Shown here: positions 10,801 to 20,320 of the stretch, piece after piece
Position numbering within the stretch: position 1 is the first letter of the stretch
Layout of the letters: each line of letters starts with the position of its first letter
Origin: Microdochium bolleyi
Lineage: Eukaryota; Ascomycota; Sordariomycetes; Xylariales; Microdochiaceae
DNA: 64,000 nucleotides
NCBI GenBank assembly: GCA_001566295.1
Contig: KQ964257.1
Span: 496,001-560,000, forward strand
Direction: 5' to 3'
Position numbers and translations under genes: made by a program
The notes under the pieces: model-generated
The model's input: only the letters and a program-made list of their open reading frames with translations
The model's database searches: none
Told to the model about the DNA's origin: nothing

Positions 10801-12208
10801 TGTGCCGGGTCCAGCTTGTAAGCTCATTGCCATGATCGCGAAGGACTCCTGCAACGTCGAGTTGTGGTCTCCGGTGAGCAACAGCTCAGCTCAAGTCATC
10901 AAGATGCCGTATGACTTTTCAGGCGAAATCATAAAGGGTTTGTCGCACGACTGTCGCATGATTGCCACATGCGACCGCATGGAAAAGGTGCTGAGGGTTC
11001 GGAACACCGAGACAGGCTGTCTGGTCCACAACCAAAACTTCAGCTATGTGGACAATGAAAAACACCTGGCGTTCTCATACGACGGCCGACGCCTAGCGAG
11101 ACACGGTGTGGACAACTCGGTGCAGATCTGGTCGCTGGACTCGCAAGTGAGCCAAACCATGCCCAAGAAGATAATAACAGTCAACAGACCCCGAATCTCT
11201 CGCGCTTCAGCCGCGGACGTTGTGCTGCTTGCCAGTGCGACAACCTGCGAGGTATGGACGGATTCAGCACGACGGCGTAGTCCTAGCTGGCTGCATGATA
11301 GTCCTCTGAACAGCTTGGCCATATCACCTGAGGGCACGAAGATTGCGATTCAGATGCCGGGCGCGGCCCTTGAAATACGAGACTCTCAATCTGGCAAGGT
11401 CTTGTTGGACATCCCCGCTTCCGAGCGCTTTGCACGGGCACTCGCCTGGTCAGATGCTGGCAGGCGGCTGGTGGCGATGTACTGGAAGTCAAGGTGGAGT
11501 GTGCCAATGCACGATATCAGCACCGGCGTCCCACTTGGTCTTGACGTGCGGATGTACGACAGTAGCACCGGCGTCGCCATCCGGGACGAGATTGCTGCCC
11601 CATTCGGGAGCCATATGGCCTTCTCTGAAGACGCAGAGCTTATCGCTGCGTCCTACTCAAATAGGAGCCTCGCAATCGCTTCGTCGGTGAGCGGCGAGGT
11701 GATTTCACACTGGCGGTTGCCTGACGATGATCATGATGTCCAGTCGTTGGTGTTTGCACCAGACGCCACGTCTCTTGTCACGTCAGCCTGGACCCACGAT
11801 GGGCCCAGTTCCATCAGTGTCTGGTCGACACGAGAAGCGACTTTGCTTGGGTCATGGGAGACCCATACGGAGATGATAATCACGGGTATCAATGTTGCGA
11901 GACAGCTGCTCATCACCTCCCACGGCCTCCTACGGCTCCATGGGCCAGAACACACCAGTATCAACTTCGTCGCGCCGTCACAAAGCTTGGGCGAAGAACA
12001 CTCCGTCTCGTGGCACGGAATCGGACTGAGCCCCGATGGGTCTTGGATCACCTTCGATGGCAAGTTGGCGCTGTGGTTACCGGCCGAGTACAGGCCTCTC
12101 GAAGAGGATGATGTACGCTCCTCGTCGGTAGTCTGCGGTGACGGAGTCTGGATCCTGACTAAAGAAAGGGGTCTGGTGATCATCCGGTGTAAACCGGATC
12201 GCTCATGA
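7894..12208 (+). CDS. NACHT-WD repeat NLR (STAND NTPase)
   Basis: Exon 1 is 7894-8312 and exon 2 is 8365-12208 (donor GTGCGT, acceptor TAG), giving 1420 residues. Residues 1-140 are helical and open with MAEALALATSVMAVVELAA, matching the fungal STAND N-terminal (HeLo-like/PF17111) type. A linker LPVVSQAAFDSYDE precedes the NACHT domain, with Walker A GRAGTGKST near residue 203 and Walker B RLVVIDALDECD near 303. From about residue 750 to the end there are WD-type blades (for example DRSITLWNTRTG, NMLRLWSVSTG), strongly diverged from each other. Such proteins act as cytosolic sensors in non-self recognition or programmed cell death; that role is inference here. There is no nearby small gene sharing its N-terminal domain. 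The reading frame looks intact. Confidence 0.93.
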
Positions 12209-13384
12209 GATACAATACATTATTTCTTGTTGTTATTTTGGAACAAACGAACTGATCCAGCTATTTCCATTTACCCCCAACCCACGCTACCGTACCGACA
12301 ATATTCCCAACATTGAAGTATCAGTCCAATGCCTAAAAACAGAATGTCCACAACGCGAGCCGAGAGATGGACGCGTAGGTAGGCTGGAGCGGAATGATAA
12401 GAGACAAAGAGTGCTAAGCGATCTCCAGTACCCGGGACATCAAATCCATAGCTACTGAAGATAGCAATACAAACTCGGAGAATGACGGAAAGAGAATGTC
12501 ACTACGAGACTGTGCTAGAGAGGGCGAGCGGTTCCCGGACCACCGACAGGCCACTGCAGCCGTCTACCTGTAACTATGAGCTGGCTCGCGTTCTAGTGTG
12601 CTTCGAATGCAGGACAGCGATCTGACCAGGTGCGAACGCCGGGGGCTCACTTCCCACTTCCGGAAGAAGCGTCAGGCCTAGGGAAAGAGAGCTAGGCACA
12701 CCTATTGCGAAGACCATAACCAGTGTTGGCGGGCTGGGAGACCCAAGCTCGGCAGAGCTTCCAGACGGCAGCAAGCCACCGGTCCAGCTCATGATCCGGG
12801 CCGGGGTCCGCAATACGGCGGGCCTGTATCTTACGACGAGCGGGAAGCGTGCATGAGTAACTACCTAGGTTGATATTAATTGCATTTCCAACAAGAAAAG
12901 GAGATCACTATTAGTGCATTGCCACGCTGCATTACACGTCACCTAGTCCTCGGCCGACAAGGTCATGGATGTGGGCCAGTTCCCGACTGTGCCGCTGCTT
13001 TACCACATTCCCTGGTCTTCTTAGCCGGGGTTATTTGAGCTTCTCCTCTTCCCCTCTTTTCCCTCACCCGGCGCTTCCTGCGATCATGTCAGCACTGCCA
13101 TCTTGCATTGAAACGGTACCCCTCGCGAGGCGTTCATCCGAATCTGTGTGTCATCCCCTTCGGTCTGTGACGGTCTTCACGCCACGCAGCCCCAGGCACC
13201 TCCTCGTGGCATTCCGGCCCGTCCTTGCATCCACACTAGTCCCGACTCCTCCATCATCCCGAGCGGGCGTCCGGCAAGCTCCCGTCGACCACGGCTCCGT
13301 CTCCCCATAGATAGGAAGCAGACAACACTGCTTACACACAGAAACCCACTCGAAGGTGCATAGGCGAGCCCGGTCCGCACAACC
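12209..13384. other. intergenic, no gene seen
   Basis: Roughly 1.2 kb between the NLR stop and the DUF3237 start, both plus-strand genes. The last 350 bases are pyrimidine-rich, as in many fungal promoters. I see no supported coding region or RNA. Confidence 0.55.
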
Positions 13385-14087
13385 ATGCAGAGTGACCAGC
13401 TGTACGCGATCGCCGGGGACATCCCGCACCCGGAGCTGCAGCTGCCCGCGCCGAGCCTGTCATTCGACTTCCGGATGGCGATCCGGCTGCAGCCCATGGT
13501 GTCGCTGGGGACAGTCCCGGGCGTCGGGCAGCGCAACTGGGTCTCGCTCGACGGCGGGCGGTGGAGCGCGACGTTCGGCTCCGGCACTGTCGTCCCGGGC
13601 GGCAGCTACACGCAGACGGTCGACCCGCGCTCCTTCTCGGTCCGCATGGACACGACATACCTGCTCAAGACGGACGACGAGGTGCCCGCCTACATCGCGG
13701 TCCGCTCCCAGGGCTACCGCACGGGGCAGCGCGACGTGCTGCGCGAGGTCGCGGACCCGAACCAGCAGAGCATCGTCGACGCGCGGGCGTACTCTTCGCG
13801 GCACTTCATCACCATGGAGACTGGGGATGCGAGGTACGCGGACCGCCTCAACTACAACATGTGGGTTGGCAGCGGTATGCGGATGGGGGAAGAGGTCATC
13901 TTCGAGTGAGTACAAGACAGTGTGCAGCCGAGTTTTCGCAGTCTCCGTCCACTCCCATCATGCCAGAAGGATATTTTCAGCTAACCTCTGCAACAGCGCA
14001 TACCGCGTCACAAGAGAATCGCACCAGAGCACAGCAGCACGCACCGGGAGCTTCGGCTTCCAGATGACAGAGTCATGGAATAGATAA
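13385..14087 (+). CDS. DUF3237 family protein
   Basis: Exons 13385-13905 and 13997-14087 (donor GTGAGT, acceptor CAG) give 203 residues. The sequence follows DUF3237, a small beta-barrel family found in bacteria and fungi with no settled biochemical role: an early PLSFDFRM-like strand (here PSLSFDFRMAIRLQP), the central YLLKTDDEVPAYIAVRSQGYR, and the closing signature LNYNMWVGSGM. There is no signal peptide or membrane segment, so it is probably cytosolic. The C-terminal exon is short and polar. A consensus AATAAA lies 35 bases after the stop. GC content at third positions is high, as in the neighbours, so nothing suggests recent transfer. Confidence 0.88.
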
Positions 14088-14121
14088 AGATCCGGGAGCG
14101 CGTGTTGATACCATTGTAGAC

Positions 14122-14127
14122 AATAAA
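14122..14127 (+). terminator. AATAAA polyadenylation signal of the DUF3237 gene
   Basis: A perfect AATAAA hexamer lies 35 bases after the stop codon, at a normal distance for cleavage and polyadenylation. Confidence 0.5.
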
Positions 14128-14897
14128 TGTGCTGCAGCATTTGGAATAGATTATTAAGGAACTAACTGAACGTATCGCATCAATGAGAATCTGTGCTTGG
14201 AAGCCCATCCAGTCGACGGTAATAGGTAGTGCGTCATATGTTCGCCCCGCGGATGACGGTGCACTTTTGCTACCTGCACTATGAGCCAGGACAGCAAGCC
14301 TCTCTGTCGGACACCTCGATTGATGCCGTCGAACCAACGCTGAATGACAAACTTTTCATCTGCAAGTCCAGGCGCGCTTTTGTGATACCTCCCAGAGATG
14401 GTTTGCTCTCGCGTAAAGAGGTTTCAGACCCGACATGCAGGGGGTCTCGAGTTGTCGGGACCACGCGAGCCAACCAATTCGTGTTGGAGCAGCGCATACC
14501 AGGCAAGCCACCCACCACGCAATGACTGACTTGTTCATACTCCACCACGCTGGAATGCCGAGCCCACACTGGCATGCACGAGAACATCGCCACATGGCAT
14601 GGCATGGAACACAGGCCTAGAACCGAGCCTGGCTTCCAGAAAAGTGCAGAAAAGGAAAACGCTTGTGCTGAGTTGCCCCTACACCCATCTCTCATTCCTC
14701 TCCCTCATTTAGTCACAGTCTCTCTCCCTCACTCAGTCCTGCCTTTTGCACTACACCGCTGGCCGGTACACTATTTCGATTCTTGTACATGATATTCAAA
14801 GCCTTTGAGGCACGCTAGAGTCTCTCGGATCATTATTGACAAGACCACCACTTAATCAGCCACGCATACCCCAAAATCGGACCAAAACAGGATCAAC
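14128..14897. other. intergenic, promoter of GPI-type protein
   Basis: About 770 bases without a supported gene. The last 200 bases include CT-rich stretches (TCTCTCCCTCACTC and similar) typical of fungal core promoters. Confidence 0.5.
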
Positions 14898-15554
14898 ATG
14901 CACGCCCTGACAGCTCTTCTGGCTCTAGCCTGGCTTGCTAGAGTCGAGGCCCTGCCAGCTCCAACGATCGGCGATATTGCTGCCATCGAACTCTCCACGT
15001 CGGAGGAGGAGAACAGCACGACAACGGCGACAATTATAAGGACGACACTGGTGACAATCTCCCTGGCACCAGGCTCGTCAGCACCACGTCCATCAGCGCC
15101 GCCTCCTGCTCCAGTTACATCTTCTGAAACAGCCATCACAATCACCGCTGCCGATACTACTCGGTCTGCGAAGCAAGCGCTACCGCCGACAACGGGACCC
15201 AGACCACCGCCTACACACGCCGCGGAAACCGCATTCGCCGCCGCCGCCGCCGCTGCCGTGGCAACAGCAGCATCGCTACCACCACCACCAGCCGCACAGG
15301 CTCCACCAGCGGCAGTGACACCACCTCCGGCGCCGCAAGTCCCTAGCTTCGAGGAGGTGTACGGCGACGAGTACATCCAGACGACGTTCTGGAGCTGCAA
15401 CGCCCGCGCGCAGATGACGCACTGCGGGTGGCATGAGCCACTCATCTACGTGGGGGGGGGTGGGGGAAAGAGCAGTGCTGCGAGCAGTACGAAGTTTGGG
15501 TTCGGACAAGCTGGCGTAATGCTCGGGGCTGGGCTCCTCCTTGCGCTACTGTGA
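14898..15554 (+). CDS. GPI-anchored Pro/Ala-rich cell-wall protein
   Basis: A single exon of 218 codons. A signal peptide (LTALLALAWLARVEALPA) is followed by a Ser/Thr/Pro stretch, an Ala run, Pro-rich spacers, and then a conserved block with YIQTTFWSC and MTHCGWHEP. That block is a recurring two-Cys motif in Sordariomycete wall proteins of unknown function. A Gly/Ser segment (KSSAASSTKF) and a hydrophobic end (MLGAGLLLALL) form a GPI-addition signal. The codons for the Gly run contain eight G in a row at 15453-15460. A slip there would remove the GPI signal. Likely location is the plasma membrane or wall. Confidence 0.82.
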   Translation: MHALTALLALAWLARVEALPAPTIGDIAAIELSTSEEENSTTTATIIRTTLVTISLAPGSSAPRPSAPPPAPVTSSETAITITAADTTRSAKQALPPTTGPRPPPTHAAETAFAAAAAAAVATAASLPPPPAAQAPPAAVTPPPAPQVPSFEEVYGDEYIQTTFWSCNARAQMTHCGWHEPLIYVGGGGGKSSAASSTKFGFGQAGVMLGAGLLLALL

Positions 15555-15896
15555 TTTGCTCGAGGGGGGTTGTGTAGGAGGTGGCGAGCGGGCAAGAGTC
15601 TCGCCAAGTGGGCTGTGAAGCGGAGACTTTTATTGATCTTTCTTGAGCCGCCACGCGATTATACGGTAACGGCGCTGGGTTTTTGTGACGTTGTAACGGA
15701 CTTTAGTATCTAATGCGATCGCATGAGTATATAAGTAATCAATGTTTTGATTTGTCTTTGCTTAGCTAGTCAGTCCACTTTATGACAGACAAAACGTATC
15801 GATCACCCGCAGAAGGATCGCAAGGAGCGTGTCTTAGAGAACTCGAGCTCCCGAGGGCGGGCCTCTCAGGGGCGCCGCATATCCTCAGGCTGCGGG
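15555..15896. other. convergent 3' region, no gene seen
   Basis: The region between the plus-strand GPI gene and the minus-strand membrane gene should hold both 3' untranslated ends. No coding frame or clear RNA is seen. Confidence 0.5.
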
Positions 15897-17526
15897 TCAG
15901 CGACCCCCAGAAAAGAAGGAACGAACTCGGCCCAGCCATCCATCTGCAGAATCTGGACGACGGGACTCGCGTTTGCTGGAATCCACGGAGCGGTTCGGAT
16001 CATGATAAGGACTCATTCTCATGGGCAAGACGTGCCCTCGAAGAGGCGGGCTCGGCGGACTCGGGGACCTGGCGTGCGCGAGGAGCTGGGCGCGTTGGGC
16101 TCGGCGAGCGCGGCGGGCTCGACGGGCTTGGCGGGCTTGACGCTCGGCTCGCTCTTGACGCTCTTGAGGAGACGGGCTCAGTGGCCTCGGTGGGCCCGGC
16201 GGACTCATGACCAACGGCATCACGTGCGGCCTGACTGGCACGACAACTGGTGGGCTCGTACACATGGGCAGGACGTGCGGGCGGACTGGCCCGCCCATCT
16301 CCATGGGCAGCGCGTGTGCACTGGAAGGCAGGTAGCCAAGGCGATGATGACCAGGGCCAGAGGGCGCCCACGAGGCGACGTTCGCGTCATCGTCCTGGTT
16401 ACTGCTCGAGACATTGGTGCTGGACACGTTCATGCTGGGGACGCTGATACTGGAGATGTCGAAGCTGGAGGCGATGCTCTCGCGGCGAATATTACCGTTG
16501 TAGTGGGATGTGGCGGTGGTGTCGCGGTCCGGAGGAGAGCCACACTCCATGTCAATGTGGTGCGGGCGCGTGTGCTCCTTGCCGTTCCCGTTACCGACAC
16601 CGCCGGAACTGCCGCTGCCAGATGCAGGAGCCGGGGGTGGCCTGCGGATCGCGAGGTAGATCACGCGGCCGAGGACGCCGACACCGACGACGAAGGGGAT
16701 CAGCTGGCCCGCCGAGTTCAGCTGGTTGACGCCCGTGACCCCGTTCCAGGCGATCGTGAGCTCGGTGGCGACGACGATGATGCTCGCAATGACGAAGAGC
16801 ATAATCGCATGCACAATGCGCAGGGTGGACTTGTGCCGCTCGGAGATACTACAATTAGACCACCAAAATGTCAGAATGGCAGTGAACGACATGCACCCGT
16901 GGGCCAACTCACTGGATAGGCTGCGAATTATCAGTGGAGAACATCTGCACCCCGAGACTGACCAGGCAGATCAGTAGGATGACCGCCTGGAACGCGATGC
17001 TGACATATCGAAACGCATTGCCCGTCATGGGGGCCATGACGAAAAGGAACCCTTGCCAGCCGCAAACCTCGGTCCTTGGGGCCTCCACGGCCCAAAACCA
17101 CAGCTGGAACCCCGCGACGCCCGCCACGAGCGCTGCGTGCGCGTAGATGTACGTGACGCTCGGCTTGAGCCTCGGCCAGCGCGTCGGGTCCAACCGCGGG
17201 TCGAAGCCCGTCACCAGTCGCCAGAGGTAGGTCGGCACGATGGAGTAGTAATACCCGAAGCACAGGAGGAGCACAACGTGCGTATCCAGCGCGGTCAGAC
17301 CGGTGTTGTCATCGATGGCGGTGCCGCGGGTGTTCTTCTGAGCGGTCTGCACGACGAGCGCGAGGAATGTGGCGCCGATGAAGCACGTGAACGCGTAGCG
17401 GATCGTCTCGATTTCCTGCACGGCGATGAGGTTGGCGAGAATACCCGCGAACCAATTCAGGTAGAATCCGAGTCGGATGCCCAGGCCGTACATGTCGGCA
17501 TTGCCATCGGCGCTGCACGAGCTCAT
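15897..17526 (-). CDS. seven-helix membrane protein with low-complexity tail
   Basis: Exons 16913-17526 and 15897-16848 (donor GTGAGT, acceptor TAG) give 521 residues. Hydrophobic segments fall near residues 14-33, 44-62, 75-97, 122-146, 173-196, 210-235 and 246-268, so seven helices. The start MSSCSADGNADMYGLG and the first helix GIRLGFYLNWFAGILA match a Sordariomycete family of integral membrane proteins with no known function. The C-terminal 250 residues are disordered. They carry three related motifs (RPHVLPM, RPHVMPL, GHVLPM), an Arg/Ala/Gln run and several Ser-Pro sites that suit phosphorylation. A sensor or scaffold role is possible but unproven. A GPCR assignment is not supported by any motif. 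Confidence 0.8.
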
Positions 17527-18005
17527 CGTGAAGTGTCATTCGTAGTGTTTAGGCGACAGCGATTTGGAAGTGTGAGAATCAAGTGCCAAGAAAGTGGTTT
17601 GTCCCTAGGACAATGACTGTAGCGTCGCCGGCGAACCGCGCTATCAGAACAATGGGACCCAGATATTCTGCTCAGGGCTGGAACCTTATTTGAAGAAGGG
17701 TGCTCAGCTGACAGTTAAAGCTTAGCCTTGTCTCTGGTCTACCTCAGCCGCAGCATATAGTTCGTCTGCTGCAGTTTGGCCAACCAGGAGACGGGAAAGC
17801 AACGCCTCGCGTCCCACCAGCTTTCGGAATTGTCTAAAGTGGGCAAAGAGTCTGGGGCACTGCCTGCTCGCCGTTACCGCCTGCTCTATCTCTACAAGTA
17901 AGTGACATGATGGAATCCTCTGATAATGGTCTCAAACGCTGTACTCGAGCGCACCTGCCCTGAGCATTGTCGCACCCAGACACCATCCCTAAGGCTCTTC
18001 CGCAC
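17527..18005. other. intergenic, promoter of membrane protein
   Basis: About 480 bases upstream of the seven-helix gene and downstream of the DUF4419 gene. No coding or RNA feature is seen. Confidence 0.5.
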
Positions 18006-19232
18006 TTAGTCGAGGTCAGCAAAAGCAGGCCGCTCAAATAACCCCTCAGTGTCCCGAGCCAGTCTCTCGTATATCCACCATCCAGTGACAGGACACACAG
18101 TATGAGGTGCCGAGGACGCCTCAAGCACATTATTGCTACCGTCATGTTCCACCATATATGCCACTGAGCCAGCCACCATCCTCATTGCGTGCTCGGAGCC
18201 GTAATCTTCCATGAATACCGGTACGGATACAGCTCCAGATGGAACAGCCCTGGCTTCAACCAACCCATATTTGCTGCAGTCAAAGGCCAAGTATGCGATG
18301 CCATCGTGAGCGAGCAGCTCATTCATGCAAACTTGTCGTGCGTGGAAGTTTGGTCTGTGCAGGTTCCGGCCCTGCGAATCCCAATAGCAGAATGCGGTGA
18401 TCCAGCCACCCAAAGCTACCGAGCGGGGACTCGACGGCTGGTACTTCATTGTTTTGGACCAGAAATCTATGACCAACCGGTCCTCGGGACTGTGGAAGGA
18501 AAGCAAGATGTGATCGAGGATTGGGGTAAAGAGCTGTCCGAACCGCGTGGGCTCTGCGCCAAACTCGTGCAGCCGATCAAGACGTGTACGGATCTCCTGC
18601 CAGTCTGACTTCTCTCCCAACAACGTGACCGACGGAAGCCCACAATTTGCCACTCTAGGGTCTCGACATGGCCCCAGCATCTTGCCCATCATGATGGCAG
18701 CCGCAGTCAGTGTGTCGGTAGGCTTAGTTGTGGAGAAGGCCGGCATGATCCAGCAGCGAAGGGCCTTGTCGATGAGATTCTGGTCGATCTGCCACGTGGA
18801 ATTCTCGATGATTTTGTCAACGTCGGGGATTATGACCCAGTTGTACCTGATGACAAGTTCCTCCTTTCCCCACTGTTTGCCGAAGAGGTGACGAAGAGTC
18901 GCGAGGTTGGCGTTAATGTAGGAGCCCAGCTGCCCGAGAATCGCAAACTAGACGTCCTCGGGACGGATGCGAAGCGGGTGGTGCAGGTTGTGAGCAGCCC
19001 GGACAGCCCGGACAAAGCCATTGCTGGAACCTTGGATGGAATTGATCTGCTTGGGTCCTTCCTCGCCGATGCAGTCTTCGAAAGAAGATTTGACCAGTCT
19101 TTTGGGGAACACTGCTGCGGCTGGGGCAGCCTGATTGAGGATCGCTTTCGCCGTAGGTCGAGGCGTCTCATGCTTGCCGGGCCGAGGCGGGTATTGCGGC
19201 CGGTGTTGGGAAAGACGAATGGTGACTGGCAT
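18006..19232 (-). pseudogene. DUF4419 protein with one in-frame UAG at a Trp position
   Basis: From the ATG at 19232 (MPVTIRLSQHRPQ) to the stop at 18006 there are 409 codons in one frame, with no intron and one internal stop: TAG at 18948-18950, codon 95. The flanks fit DUF4419 exactly, with HPLRIRPEDV before it and FAILGQLGSYINANLATLR after. Family members normally have Trp after EDV/DDV, so TGG has become TAG. Later conserved blocks are intact: RCWIMPAFSTTKP, LPSVTLLGEKSDW, LGGWITAFCYW, and the final VTGWWIYE region. The function of DUF4419 is unknown. Such a lesion would normally mean a pseudogene, but the rest shows no decay. The TAG lies in a predicted RNA hairpin loop, so mRNA editing could restore Trp. 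Confidence 0.85.
18933..18962 (-). other. hairpin enclosing the UAG stop of DUF4419
   Basis: Arms CCCGAG (18957-18962, read on the minus strand) and CTCGGG (18933-18938) are perfect 6-bp complements. The loop has 18 bases, and the UAG is at its centre (18948-18950) with U before the A. This is a directly visible inverted repeat. Its role as an editing structure is inference. Confidence 0.6.
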
Positions 19233-19774
19233 GGTGCGATATGATTTCAGCCCGACAAGGATGCCGTGTATTATATTGAATGAGTGGCGGTCGTGACGAT
19301 CAGCTTTGCAAAGTGCTACTGGTATGAAATGACTCCCGTCATGAGCCTGGCCAGGCGACGAGACCTGTCTTTGCTTTTGTGTTCGCGAGTCTCCTGCCTG
19401 TGGAAGGAGCATGTGGCTGCCTGCAGGCACTCGATGTCGATGGATGGAAAGAGCAGGCCACTTCGCTACATCCTTCACTAGGGTAGCAATTCAGCGGCGG
19501 CCGGTATTGCTCGCCCCTGCTGATCATCCCGCATCCCGCATCCCCCGTGCTGCAGGGTCCACGTATGACATCACCAAACCCCTGTGACATCGATTTGTTT
19601 TCTTTCCGCGACGCGTAGCGCGTCTGTGTAGGGCACTCCGAAGTGATGGCATAGGGACTATCTAGTGAGGACAGGGAGACATTTGTTGCTTCAATCCGAC
19701 ATTCCTCACTGTGCTACCTTTCCGCTTTCTAAACACCAACTGCAACTCTCCACACAAAACTCACCACCGCCAGC
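19233..19774. other. divergent promoter region
   Basis: About 540 bases between the divergent DUF4419 and helix-turn-helix-like genes. No coding region is supported. It probably carries both promoters. Confidence 0.5.
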
Positions 19775-20320
19775 ATGCCCGCCAGAAGATCTTCGCCAGC
19801 CAAGGACCGTTCCTCTTCTTCTCGCCCTGCTTCAGCATCTAAACAACCACCCAAGTCCAAGCCCGACACCCCTCGAACCAGGACCAGCACATGCCTCTGC
19901 ACCCGCGGTGCCATGGGCGTCCCCGGCACCGACCCTTGCCGTACCATCAAGCGCGGCAGGCGCACCGAGCGCTACTGGCAGGTTGTTGGGACCATCGAGT
20001 TCCTCGCTGCCAAGGGCTTGCTCGATGAGGGCAATTAAAGGAAGAGGAAGTCTGGTATAGACGACGCAGACAGTGACAAGGTCCAGAAGGCCTGCGGAAA
20101 GAAGGAGGTCTGCGAGTTCTTTGGGATCTCGCCGAGCCAGGGGTATAGCTGGGCCAGAGAGGAGCTGCCGCATCTGACCGAGAACTCGAGAAAGAAGAGG
20201 AAACAGTCAAGAAGTGATGAGAAAAGCGAGGAGGAAGAAGGAGGCACTCAGCCTGGTGATGTGACCGTCTTGCCCAATGGCGGGCAGATGGTGTATTTGG
20301 GGTGTACGACAGTGGAGTAA
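19775..20320 (+). pseudogene. small basic HTH-like protein interrupted by TAA
   Basis: One frame of 182 codons runs from ATG at 19775 to TAA at 20320, with a single internal TAA at 20036-20038 (codon 88). The N-terminus is Ser/Lys/Pro-rich (PARRSSPAKDRSSSSR). A conserved-looking core KRGRRTERYWQVVGTIEFL runs up to the stop, then continues in the same frame as KKEVCEFFGISPSQGYSWA. This resembles the helix-turn-helix segment found in fungal transposon-related or pogo-like DNA-binding proteins. A Lys/Arg nuclear-type signal (SRKKRKQSR) and an acidic tail follow. A CAA-to-TAA change explains the stop. It could be a truncated 87-residue protein, a pseudogene or a transposon-derived remnant. Confidence 0.5.
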
